NCBI GenBank assembly: GCA_029255685.2
Contig: CM055311.2
Coordinates: 5,957,031 to 6,021,030 of the forward strand
Length of the DNA stretch: 64,000 nt
Direction of reading: 5' to 3'
From: Silene conica
Lineage: Eukaryota; Streptophyta; Magnoliopsida; Caryophyllales; Caryophyllaceae
Position 1 is the stretch's first letter, and each line of letters begins with the position of its first letter. Positions 24,896 to 34,571 of the stretch are shown here, piece by piece. Position numbers and translations under genes: made by a program. The notes under the pieces are model-generated. The model was not told where the DNA came from. It ran no database searches and saw nothing but the letters and a program-made list of their open reading frames with translations.

Positions 24896-25510
24896 AACCT
24901 TATATTTTGGACAAGGCCATGGATTCCGAAAGGATCTCGCTGAAATTTTACTAAATTTAAAACCTCGGTTCATCAGATTCCTTGGTATGCGCTTATTACC
25001 CATTAAATTTCAAGAAAAGATTAGCATAATACTGTATATTTATTGATCCAACATTAATTTCAAAAAATAATATATAGTTATTGAATGCTTGGATTAATGG
25101 CCTGGGTATAAATAAATAAATGCATAACCAAATGTAGGTGGATGTTATATTGAAGTAAACACATTAGCCAATGCGTTTCGATGAAGGAGACAGTGGGCTC
25201 ATGGCAAGAGAGGCTGGGACACCGCGATGATGTTTGGAATTACTGGAGTGATGATGGACTTTGTTAACTTGAATATCTTCAAGTATGCAATAATTCTGCT
25301 CCACCTTTTCGTACTACCTTGCGTGCCCTTTACCCGTCTACAACAAGTAGACTCTTCATTCCGATCCAACACAAAAGCACTTGGACTTTTCATAACATAG
25401 TCGAGTAGGATATTTGTATAAGCACCCATGTAGCATACCTTAATTCTAGTTTGTTGAATTGTAGCTGGCAGAGGACCTTGGTGCAGAGTCAGTCTGGGTT
25501 ATAAACAATG
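24896..25510 (+). pseudogene. Captured alpha-L-arabinofuranosidase (GH51) fragment
   Basis: Three exon pieces in order. Exon a (about 24896-24984) reads GHGFRKDLAEILLNLKPRF, followed by donor GTATGC. Exon b (25138-25282) starts GGCYIE and, after a one-base loss near 25187, reads an RWKETVGSW...DDVWNYWSDDGL block, ending LEYLQ before a GTATGC donor. Exon c (25466-25510) reads LAEDLGAESVWVINNG and is followed by GTTAGT. These blocks are in the order and spacing of plant GH51 arabinofuranosidases (ASD1-like), cell-wall enzymes that release arabinose. Introns are kept, so genomic DNA was captured. The frameshift and a stop near 25264 make it non-functional. Confidence 0.85.
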
Positions 25511-25622
25511 GTTAGTTTGATGAAATCATCTCATCTCCATTTCCCCCATAACCGCTGCCACCGGAAGACTTCTCCCAAAGCCGCTTCTCGGAACCAACGG
25601 AGTTTACATTCTTATATAAAAC

Positions 25623-25719
25623 CTTGGTGGTCCTCATGTCATTGAGGTTGCTAAGTTCGCTGTGAAACAACACAATAAGCAGAATCATGGGCCTAAGCTG
25701 AGGGGGGATTAAGAGCATA
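25623..25719 (+). pseudogene. Possible captured phytocystatin fragment
   Basis: Reads LGGPHVIEVAKFAVKQHNKQN then a stop. This resembles the conserved N-terminal helix of plant cysteine-protease inhibitors (LARFAV-type signature with FAV and HNK). Only about 30 codons are present and the QVVAG loop is missing. It lies about 110 bp after the GH51 fragment, so the transposon would carry pieces of two genes. Confidence 0.5.
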
Positions 25720-25739
25720 ATTAAGGGAATGTCCCACTG

Positions 25740-26379
25740 GTTAATGGAACTATTTATAATCTATGATGATCTAATGTATGTTGTCTTTGGATGAAAAACA
25801 GGTAACTTGACGGGATGAAGCTCCTTTCGTCTCAAAGATAAAGCAAAATAACATTTTTGGCGGAATATGTGGACGGAGCAGTTGCTCATGCTTCTCTCAA
25901 GGTCTGAAACTGCTAGTTTTTGAACCCATTTGACATTGCGCCAATTACATGATTGAAGCTCCTACAACGTCCAAGTGTCCTGGTCTCTAGTTAGTAACGT
26001 AGCACTATTTACGATTTTTGTTACGATTTTATGTTAGATTTTACTATCATCCGGATCCCTATTGATATTTTTTATTTTGTTGTACCATGGAGTACTAATT
26101 TATATTAGTTAAATTGTCCTTCCTAGTGTTTGTGATGAAGACGATATATGTATCAGACGTACGATGATTATTTATAAAAGTACATGGGTACTATTTCATC
26201 ATATTCATGATTTAATTAGTAATAGCTAGGAGTACTGCTACATATAGTTTTATTTAATTTATATGATTTTATTTGTAAATCAAATTTCTAAACATCTAAT
26301 ATCCAGTATACTATGACGGATTGACAGTAATATACAAATTTACTTTGACAAACAAAAGCATGAGATTAACATTCTGAAG
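25740..26379. other. Right interior of inner CACTA, no gene recognised
   Basis: AT-rich, no convincing frame or domain in either strand. It might contain further degraded exons of the captured genes. Confidence 0.4.
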
Positions 26380-26419
26380 TGTCAAAATATAAGTGACACA
26401 TAAAAGCATCAATAGTCGT

Positions 26420-26690
26420 TAAAGACACTTTTAGGCGTCACATTTGTTGACAAATAAAAGCGTCAATATTCACTGAAGACAATTTTAAGCATCACATTTG
26501 TTGACAAACTAATACGTCAATAATCACTGAAAACAGTTTTAAGCGTCACATTTGTTGACAAATAAAAGCGTCAATAATCACTGAAGACACTTTTAAGCAT
26601 CACATTTGTTGACAAAAAAAAGCGTCAATAGTCACTAAAGACACTTTTAAGCGTCACATATAGTGACACAAAAAAGCGTCGAAAAATAAC
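26420..26690. repeat. 54-bp subterminal tandem repeats of inner CACTA
   Basis: About five units of 54 bp, each with TTTTAAGCRTCACATTTGTTG and a second GCGTCAAT word. Such subterminal arrays are the usual binding region of CACTA transposases. Confidence 0.85.
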
Positions 26691-27029
26691 GACGGCCCAA
26701 AAATTGACGCTTTTCCAGAGCGTCGGTAAACAAAAATGTGACGCTTTAAAGCTTCAAAAAGCGTCATTAATGCATGGTATTTGTAGTAGTGTTTGGTCAA
26801 GCTTGGTCAAGGGTTTGCGACGGAATTTCCGTCGCAAGAGTCAATATTTGCGACGGATTTTCCGTCGCCAACCTTCCCGCCATATGACTTTCAATACGCA
26901 CGTTGATAAATTTTGGATCCGTCGCAAATCACATTTCCGTCAAAAAATCCGTCGCAAGCCTTATTTTGCGACGGAATATCAGTCCGTCGCAAATAATATG
27001 TCGCAAAACGCATACTTTCTTGTAGTGTT

Positions 27030-28585
27030 ATAATAATTAAACAAACCTTTAGATTCCATTTTTTCATTGTACTGTATTTATTTCTGTTTTAAATTTCATA
27101 ACAATGAAAAAAAATGCTCAAAAGTCATGAACTTAATCCATATTTATGCCTATATCAAACTTGATAATAATGAAAAAATGATGCTCAAAATTCATGAACT
27201 TTGATCCATATTTATGCATATATTAAATTTGACAATAATGAAAAAATGATACTTAAAAGTCATAAAATGCACCTTCAATTGTTTATATATCTGAATTGGA
27301 ATGCAAGATTTACAAGCGAAATTTGTTCTCATCTTTATCGTTAGTAGACATAAAATCTTATTAAAAGGCTGCCTAAAACATCTATTTAATGTGACATGAC
27401 AAATTAAATGTGACATGACAAATTAAATGTGACATGACAAATGTGACAAAAAAAATTATAATAATAAACAAACATTTAGATTCCATTTTTTCATTGTTCT
27501 ATATTTATGTCTATCTTAAATTTCATAATAATGAAAAAAAAAATGCCCGAAAGTCATGAACTTAATACATATTTATGCCTATATTAAACTTGATAATAAT
27601 GAAAAAATGATGCTCAAAATTCATGAACCTAGATACATATTTATTCATATATTAAATTTGACAATAATGAAAAAAAGATACTTAAAAGTTATAAAATGCA
27701 CCTCCAATTGTTTATATATTTGAAATAGAAGGCAAATTTTACAAGCCAAATTTTTTCTCATCTCTATAGTCAGTTGACATAAAATCTTATTAAAAGGCTA
27801 CCTAAAACATCTAATTAATGTGACGTGGCAAATTAAATATGACATGGAAAATTAATTGTGACATGGCAAATGTGAAATTTATTTTTAAAAAAAATAAATA
27901 AATAAATTATAATAATAAAACAAACCTTTTGATTCCATTTTTCATTGTTCTCTAGTTATGTCTATTTTAATTTTGTATAATAATGAAAAAATGATGCTCA
28001 ATAGTCATGAACTTAATCCATATTTATGCATATATTAAACTTGATAATAATGAAAAAATGATGTTCAAAATTCATGAACCTTGATTCATATTTATGCATA
28101 TATTAAATTTGAGAATAATGAAAAAAGATACTTACAAGTCATAAAATGCACCTTCAATTGTTTATATATTTGAAATGGAAGACAAAATTTACAACCCAAA
28201 TTTTTTCACATCAATATCGTCAGTAGACATAAAATCTTATTAAAAGGTTACCTAACATCTAATTAATGTGGCGTGTCAAATTAAATATGACATGGCAAAT
28301 GTGAAATTAACTTAAAAAAAACTAAATAAATAAATTATAATAATAAAACAAACCTTTAGATTCCATTTTTTCATTGTTCTATAATTATGTCTATTTTAAA
28401 TTTCATAATAATGTATTAATGTAAAAAAGATGCTCAAAAGTCATGAACTTAATCCATATTTATGTCTATATTAAACTTGATAATAATGAAAAAATGATGC
28501 TAAAAATTCATGAATCTTGATCGATATTTATGCATATATTAAATTTGACAATAATGAAAAAAGATGCTTATATTCTCCTCAAGCT
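27030..28585. repeat. Tandem repeat of about 430-450 bp units, about 3.5 copies
   Basis: Units begin near 27039, 27467, 27918 and 28347, each with AAACAAACCTTTAGATTCC, then two internal sub-blocks containing CATATTTATGCATATATTAAA and AATAATGAAAAAATGATGC, and a closing AATGTGACATGRCAAATTAA. The outer CACTA ends exactly at the edge of the first unit. No coding potential. Confidence 0.9.
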
Positions 28586-28949
28586 AAGTGCATTAAGATT
28601 TTAAATTAGTAACTATTTTTTTTATGGAAGTTTCACCGGGTTATGAAACGTTCATCACATTTTCACTTTCACGTATGTGTTTGTTTTGTTCTCAATTTGG
28701 AGTATCAAGATTATTTGTGGTGTTCAGCTACTCAAAGGTAAATTATTTACGCCTCTACGATTTGATTCTCATTCCTCTTTCTTTCATTATTTATAGGGGA
28801 AAGCTTAAGTTAATAGCCATGATATTGCATAAAACAAATTTCAATATGTTGTTGGTTACTCACACAAATTACTATGTTACCATTTTTATAGGTATGATTC
28901 AGTGCAGAAAGAAGACTATATGGAGAAATGAAATACTATGATTACTAAA
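28586..28949. other. AT-rich sequence without recognised content
   Basis: One short frame (28624-28941) with no known domain and no support. I call no gene. Confidence 0.4.
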
Positions 28950-29629
28950 TCTACTATATATTTCATATTAACTAAAGATTGACGACAACAATGTGAATGG
29001 TTGATAGTTTTTTACCACTTAGTATATATATTTTGAAATATATGGCCGAAGGTGAAAACTTTAAGATGACAACATAACACATTTTTGTATAATATTGTTT
29101 AACATACGAAGTATTCGGTCTAATGATGATCCAATAGCTGTTCAAGTTGCTCCTTAAAAATTCGTAGTTCCGAATTTATTATTATATTAGCTACAATATT
29201 ATGGTTAGTGAAATTTCAGTTTTGACATAAGATTCATAATGTGTGTGTTATGTTATTTTCATAATAGATGAAATTTTAATATCTAATTTGTGAGGGTGCA
29301 GCCTTCATCTCTAGAGATCCTTGCTTGACCATAATATTGTTTTGTGTAATGTTATTATATGAATACCTATATAACTAATTTATCTTAGCTTACATTTTAA
29401 TTATATAAATACCTATATAGCTAATTTATCTTAGCTTACATTGAGTTATTTTAGTTTTGGTAGAGGTATCTATAACACTTTAAATCCTGGTAAATTGTGT
29501 TAAAATTTATACAACCTTTTAAACACGAAAATCGTAAGTTTATTGATTGTAGTATGTTATAGTATTAAATCACTAAAATATAACACTAGAAAAAAAACAT
29601 CCCGTGAAATTCACGGGTCACAAAACTAG
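28950..29629 (+). mobile_element. Small non-autonomous Helitron
   Basis: It begins TCTACTATATAT after an A and ends CTAG before a T (29626-29630). Eleven bases before the CTAG is a perfect hairpin CCCGTGAAATTCACGGG (29601-29617). These are the defining Helitron signs (TC start, hairpin, CTRR end, A/T insertion). About 680 bp, no Rep/helicase. Confidence 0.75.
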
Positions 29630-29639
29630 TTAGCAATTA

Positions 29640-31000
29640 AAATTAGTGACCACTTTCGTATATGTGAGTATTATTGTTACCTTTTGACACTATTTATACA
29701 ATACTTCGTATATTTTCCCACTTATGATTAAAGAGTAAATTAGTTATTTTTGGTATTCCTTTAGAACTTTAATAGCGAAGATAAATGTTGGAATATTAAA
29801 AGTTACAATTAATATAGATAAATTCTAAAACTTACTATTGCGAAAAGAAATATCAAAGTATGTTAGAAACTATTAATTTCCTCTATTAACTCCCCCCTTT
29901 AATATTACTCTTTAATAATTTTGACTTGTAAAATATAATAATATGTTTTTAACTAAATAAATTGTAAATAGCTTATCTTAACACATGATGATTAAATAAG
30001 TTAGCCTTTTAATTTTATTATATATGTATTCTATTTATACAATATATTTTTCCAGGTATAGTTAATGAATAAATTAGTTATTCTTAATAGTCATAAGAAC
30101 TTTAATATTGAAGATAAAATATTGGATAAATACTAATGATTATTATTGAGATGAGAAAGGTCAAAAAGTGTAATTAGAAGCTATTAACGTCACATATTAA
30201 TCTTCCCCTTTAATTTTTTTTAGATAACTTGTGAGATATAATAATATGTGCTTATTTTTCTACATAAATATTTTGTAAATAGCTTATCTTGACAAAATTC
30301 TAAAACTTGCCATTGCAAAAAGAAATGTCAAAGTATGTTAGGAACTATTAATTTCCTTTATTAACTTCCCCCTTTAATATTCTTCTTTAATATTTTTTAG
30401 ATGACTTGTGAAATATAATAATATTCTTTTTAGATAAATAAATTGTAAATAACTTATCTTAACACGTGATGATTAAATAAGTTAGTCTTTTAATTATATT
30501 ATATATGTATTCCTTTATACAATATATTTTTTTTGTTATGATTAATGAATAAATTAGTTATTTTTAATAATGGAGTCTAGTGGTTAAAACTTGGGTGAAA
30601 TTCCCATGAGACCCGGGTTAAAGCCTCCCCAAGAGCAAAATCTTGTGGAGCATTCTTGGCCCGAGTCCATGCCTAAATAGACTTCAAGCCTGTCACCCTC
30701 GGGTGGCTTACCTGGTGTATGTGGTTTGCAGGCTATCACATATACCCGAGGGTTAGGTAGCGGATGCGGGTTCCTTCGTCACAAAAAAAAAACTTTAACA
30801 TCGAAGATAAGATATTGGATAAATACAAGTACTTCTTATTATTGAGAGAAGAAAGGTCAAAAAGTGTAATTAGAAGCTATTAACGTCACATATTAATCTT
30901 TCCCTTCAATTTTTTTAGATAACTTGTGAGATATAATAATATGTGCTTATTTTTTACATAAATACTTTGTAAATAACTTATCTTAACATGTGACGCCAAA
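29640..31000. repeat. Duplicated AT-rich segment (period about 480 bp)
   Basis: Words around 29820-30010 recur around 30296-30490, and words around 30107-30300 recur around 30791-30990. The second interval is longer because a SINE lies in it. No coding frame. Confidence 0.75.
30570..30792 (+). mobile_element. tRNA-derived SINE
   Basis: It starts GGAGTCTAGTGGTTAAAAC (box A type) with a box B-like GGGTTAAAGCC at 30615-30625 and ends in a run of ten A. About 220 bp. The tRNA part cannot fold to a full cloverleaf, so it is a SINE and not a tRNA gene. It disrupts the duplicated segment, so it is younger than that duplication. Confidence 0.75.
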
Positions 31001-31745
31001 AAAGTACCCAAGTTAGCATTTAAATTAGATTTCATTGATATATGTATATAAAAATTTAATGAAATTGTGGAAGTTTAGAATAAAAGGAAAGAGTCGTCTT
31101 TATGAAAGATGGAAAAATAAACTGATGTGATTTTTATTTGTCGTTCAACATATTCTAATAATAAGCGCCGGAATTTTAAATTTAGTATGTATTTTGATTT
31201 GTTATTTGTTGTTTACTTTTTAAAAAGAATTAAAAGGTCGAATATTATTGTTTATTATGCTATTTAAAAATTTAGTACGCATTTAATGTTTGCAAATTCA
31301 TTATTTTTTTGTTTTTTCTTTTCTAAATAATGGTGAAGAGGTCGCTTGTTAGAATTGTCTCAAAATTAAATTTGTGTAATATGGTGGTTTTGGATTGCTT
31401 TTTTAATATTATTTATAGATTTGATCATACACATTCATTATGATCTACTTGTCATTCATTAGCAAGGAATCGCAACCACTACAAATGATCCCCTCCCCCT
31501 TTGTTTAGTCTTTGTTTCAAAATCATAGGTAATATAATGACCGAGACAAAGGGAATAAGACCATGTTTTTATGGGTTGAAACGAGCTTAATTGAATTAAA
31601 TGGAGTAGAGCTTAATTAAGCTAAATTGAGTGGATGTGAGGTGAAGTGAATTTAGTTGAATTAAAAGTTAATTATGTGAAGAGATTAACTGAATATAATT
31701 GAGTTACAGCTAATTAAGTAAAACTAAAATGAGCTGAAATTGAGT
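31001..31745. other. AT-rich spacer with no recognised gene
   Basis: Contains repeated GAGCTTAATTGAATTAAA-type words (31575-31740). Nothing else is supported. Confidence 0.4.
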
Positions 31746-31894
31746 CAGAGGGAACACAAAAACTTAGGAGAGACCGCCTCTCAATAAATTAGTGTGAGAC
31801 GACCCAAATTAAAGACATACTGGATCTAAATTATACCATATTATAATATGGTATAATTCTTATTAATTTAATTCATTAATTATTATGGTAAATC

Positions 31895-32895
31895 TGTTGG
31901 GGCTGGTGTCCTTGACAATTAAGTACAATGACTTATTAAATCTCTTTAAGGATCACAAGGGCATACTTTTGTATTATTACCAGTTGATCCACGTTTATCA
32001 ATAACGGTTGGCTTGCTAGATAAGTTTGAGGTTATTGTCATACGGATGGCGGTGATCAACTGGTCCCTATACGTCACACCTATAGGACACGTTTGAGAGA
32101 TGTGAAGGTATGAAAATACAATCACATTTATGCCGGATATGACTAAACAGTTAGTCAGAGGTATTGACTATTAAATTAGTCAATAAGATGTTGAGATTAT
32201 TATTTAATACGGATTAAATAATTTTAGCTAATACGGATTGCATGATTAATTCGTAAAATTAAATATAAACGGTTATATTTAATTAAATATTGTATTCGCG
32301 TATTAATATAAACAGTTATATTAATTTGGGTAATTATACAATATCGTAATTTTATCAGACCATTATTAATACATCGACTGCATTAATATCTGATAACATG
32401 CATACGATTTATAAACAAAACCCGCAAATAAAGTTTAGCTAAATGGGTCGAATCACAAATTAGAATAAGGTAAGAGTGGAAAGCCCACTCCTACCCTATT
32501 GGAAATTTCGGCCAAAAGAGCTACATAAGGAGGAGGACTCTTCTTATGTCAGGGACTCTTGTTTCACTGTTTAAACAAATCTCAAGGAAAAATTAGGGTT
32601 TTGAGAGTTTTCTTCTCACAAAACCTCAGATCTCACATCTAAAACCTAAATAGCTCTCCCAATATTGCAAGGCAGTTGGAGAGGATTTCTAGCAGACGCG
32701 GCCACGTCTCATTCTAAGTCTTGGGTGCAAGTTATAGGAGGGAATTTGTGTTAATTCATGTTCTTAGGCCTTTCGCACAAGGACCAAAGGTTGATTTCTT
32801 TTTCATGCTTTTTATTAACTTATGACTATAATCACAATTGTATGTTTCATTATAATCCTGCAAGTTTGGGGCGAATACATGCTTTATTCCCCACA
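31895..32895 (+). repeat. 5' LTR of E3
   Basis: 1001 bp, TGTTGGGG to CCCCACA. It contains GTCACACCTATAGGACA (32073-32089), nearly the same as boxes in E1 and E2 LTRs, and an inverted pair CCAGTTGATC / GATCAACTGG (about 31980-32062). Confidence 0.95.
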
Positions 32896-32897
32896 AG

Positions 32898-32910
32898 TGG
32901 TATCAGAGGC
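32898..32910 (+). other. E3 primer binding site (tRNA-Met type)
   Basis: TGGTATCAGAGGC, two bases after the LTR end; one inserted G against the usual TGGTATCAGAGC. Confidence 0.9.
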
Positions 32911-32983
32911 AGGCCATGAAAATTTTACCTTTGTGTTTTTCGTAAGTTTTAAAACCTGAAAAATCGTCTTCTGCCGCTAAGTC

Positions 32984-33134
32984 GGTCGATCGACCACCCG
33001 TTGCGGTCGGTCGACCGCCTCCTGCGTGTTTTTCTGTTTCGACAGTTTATCTTTTGTGAGAAATCGTGTTCAGAAACTCGGTTTCGTGTTTTGTGGTCGG
33101 TCGACCTGTTTTTCGGGTCGGTCGACCATTCTGC

Positions 33135-33171
<37 letters not shown>

Positions 33172-33211
33172 GCAAGGTGGTCGGTAGACCTGTTTATTGG
33201 GTCGGTAGACC
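32984..33211. repeat. GGTCGGTCGACC palindrome array with A30 run in E3 leader
   Basis: Six palindromic or near-palindromic sites: GGTCGATCGACC (32984), CGGTCGGTCGACCG (33004), GGTCGGTCGACC (33095, 33116), and two weaker GGTCGGTAGACC (about 33179 and 33200). A run of 30 A lies between sites four and five (33138-33167). Confidence 0.9.
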
Positions 33212-34571
33212 ACCCCTGTAACAGACTCGTTTTTTTTATTTTCCGAAAATAACATGTTTTATTTTCACATGGCCTTTAGTAATATACTATATACGGAAAT
33301 AGTATATTATTAATTTTGTGAAACGGTTCACCCTCGTTTGATACATATTATTTTAAAACGGTTTAAAATAATAGGATTATAAACTTATTAAAATTAGAGT
33401 GGTTAAAACGGTATAATCACATAATTTTAATCCTAAAAGGTGGTTTGGTAAAAATTTGTTAATCATAATAACAGTATTATGTCATGTATGAATTTTAATT
33501 TAGTTGATGCATTTTATTTATCGTCTTGTTGAATGTCTAATGAATGCTTTCAATAACGTATTTAATTTTGCAAACGGTTGTAACTTAGTGTGGCCTTAGA
33601 AGATTGTGTCACCGTAATGATGGGACACAGTCTTGCTTGTAATCTTGAGATCTTGAATCTCCGTTTTGGGTTTTTGCCATGTAATTACTTTTGTATTTAA
33701 ATTAGAATGTATCTAGGACTACTTTTGTAATTTAAATTAGTAATTTTGTGAAGACCAAAGACAAGACGGAGACCGGATGCTCACTCCCGCTGCAAGGACC
33801 AAGATGGAACATCAAGACAAGCTTCTAGGGTCCAACGGTGGATTCCAAGTTGTTTTATGTTTATTTTGGTAGGATAGGCCACACTAGGACTTTTTATTTA
33901 CGTTTATTGCTTTCATTTTATGCTTTCATCGATAATAGCTTGCATCATATTCCGCCTAAAACCAAACCACCTATATCATGCCTGAAAACTGACTCATGTA
34001 GAGGTTACGCGTTAGTTTTCTGTGACAATACAGATGTCACATGTCAATTGCAAAGCCATCACTTTATTTAATTCATTCACGCATTTGCTAGATATTAGTT
34101 CACTTAATATGAATAAATAAAAGTTGATGGGGTCTTCCTCGTATAACCAAAAATTGAGACTAGTCTTTATAAATCAGCCTCCCATGAATCCCTTCTTCGT
34201 CGGTAGGCATAATATGACCCCTTCTACGTCGGGTAAGTGGGAACAGATGATTTATTTTATCTCAACATCATGGTCACTCGATACTATCTAGTGACTGAGA
34301 TGGACTAATAGATAGGATTTACGGAAATCTATCGACCAAGAGTTCCAACGATTGGAATTAGCCAAACTGTGGGCTTATCAATATACGGAAATTGAGTCTT
34401 GGGATCGTTTATATAATTCTTGAGGGAGATCAATTATATAAATGCATGAGTCTACGAGTTTAAATTCGATTTTATATAGACTTAAATCACAACAATAAGT
34501 TGCTTATATGGTTTTGTTTTATCTTCTTTTTCAGTGTAGAACACGTTCATTAAAACTGCTGTATAACTAAA
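33212..34571 (+). other. E3 5' leader, remaining part
   Basis: Non-coding sequence upstream of the gag-pol start. Short frames here (for example 33838-34071) show no domain and are not called. Confidence 0.7.

Larger units (their letters stand above)
21655..26791 (+). mobile_element. Inner CACTA element carrying host gene fragments
   Basis: The left end CACTACAACACA and right end (RC CACTACTACAAA) form an imperfect inverted repeat that continues through ATTAATGACRCTTT, with 3-bp TSD TTT (21652-21654, 26792-26794). Subterminal GCGTCA motifs occur at both sides, including a tandem array near the right end. No transposase is visible, so it is non-autonomous. It contains a captured GH51 gene fragment, a cystatin-like fragment and the solo LTR 22793-24047. 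Confidence 0.82.
20212..27027 (-). mobile_element. Outer CACTA transposon, right (5') part
   Basis: The right end reads TTTCTTGTAGTG at 27016-27027, i.e. CACTACAAGAAA on the minus strand, the standard CACTA terminus. Subterminal repeats TTTGCGACGGA in both orientations cluster at 21490-21640 and 26805-27010, on either side of the inner CACTA. A minus-strand ATG at 20250 starts MSGGRRRGSGS and is cut after 13 codons by the E7 boundary at 20211, which suggests the first transposase exon was interrupted by E7. The left end is outside the window. The class is supported by the terminus; the transposase assignment is inference. Confidence 0.7.

Noticed and set aside
28624..28941. 105-codon frame between tandem repeats and Helitron
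   Set aside because: No recognisable domain, no conserved copy, AT-rich random-length frame.
30570..30650. tRNA gene
   Set aside because: Box A and box B are degenerate, no cloverleaf or anticodon arm is seen, and a poly-A tail follows: SINE.
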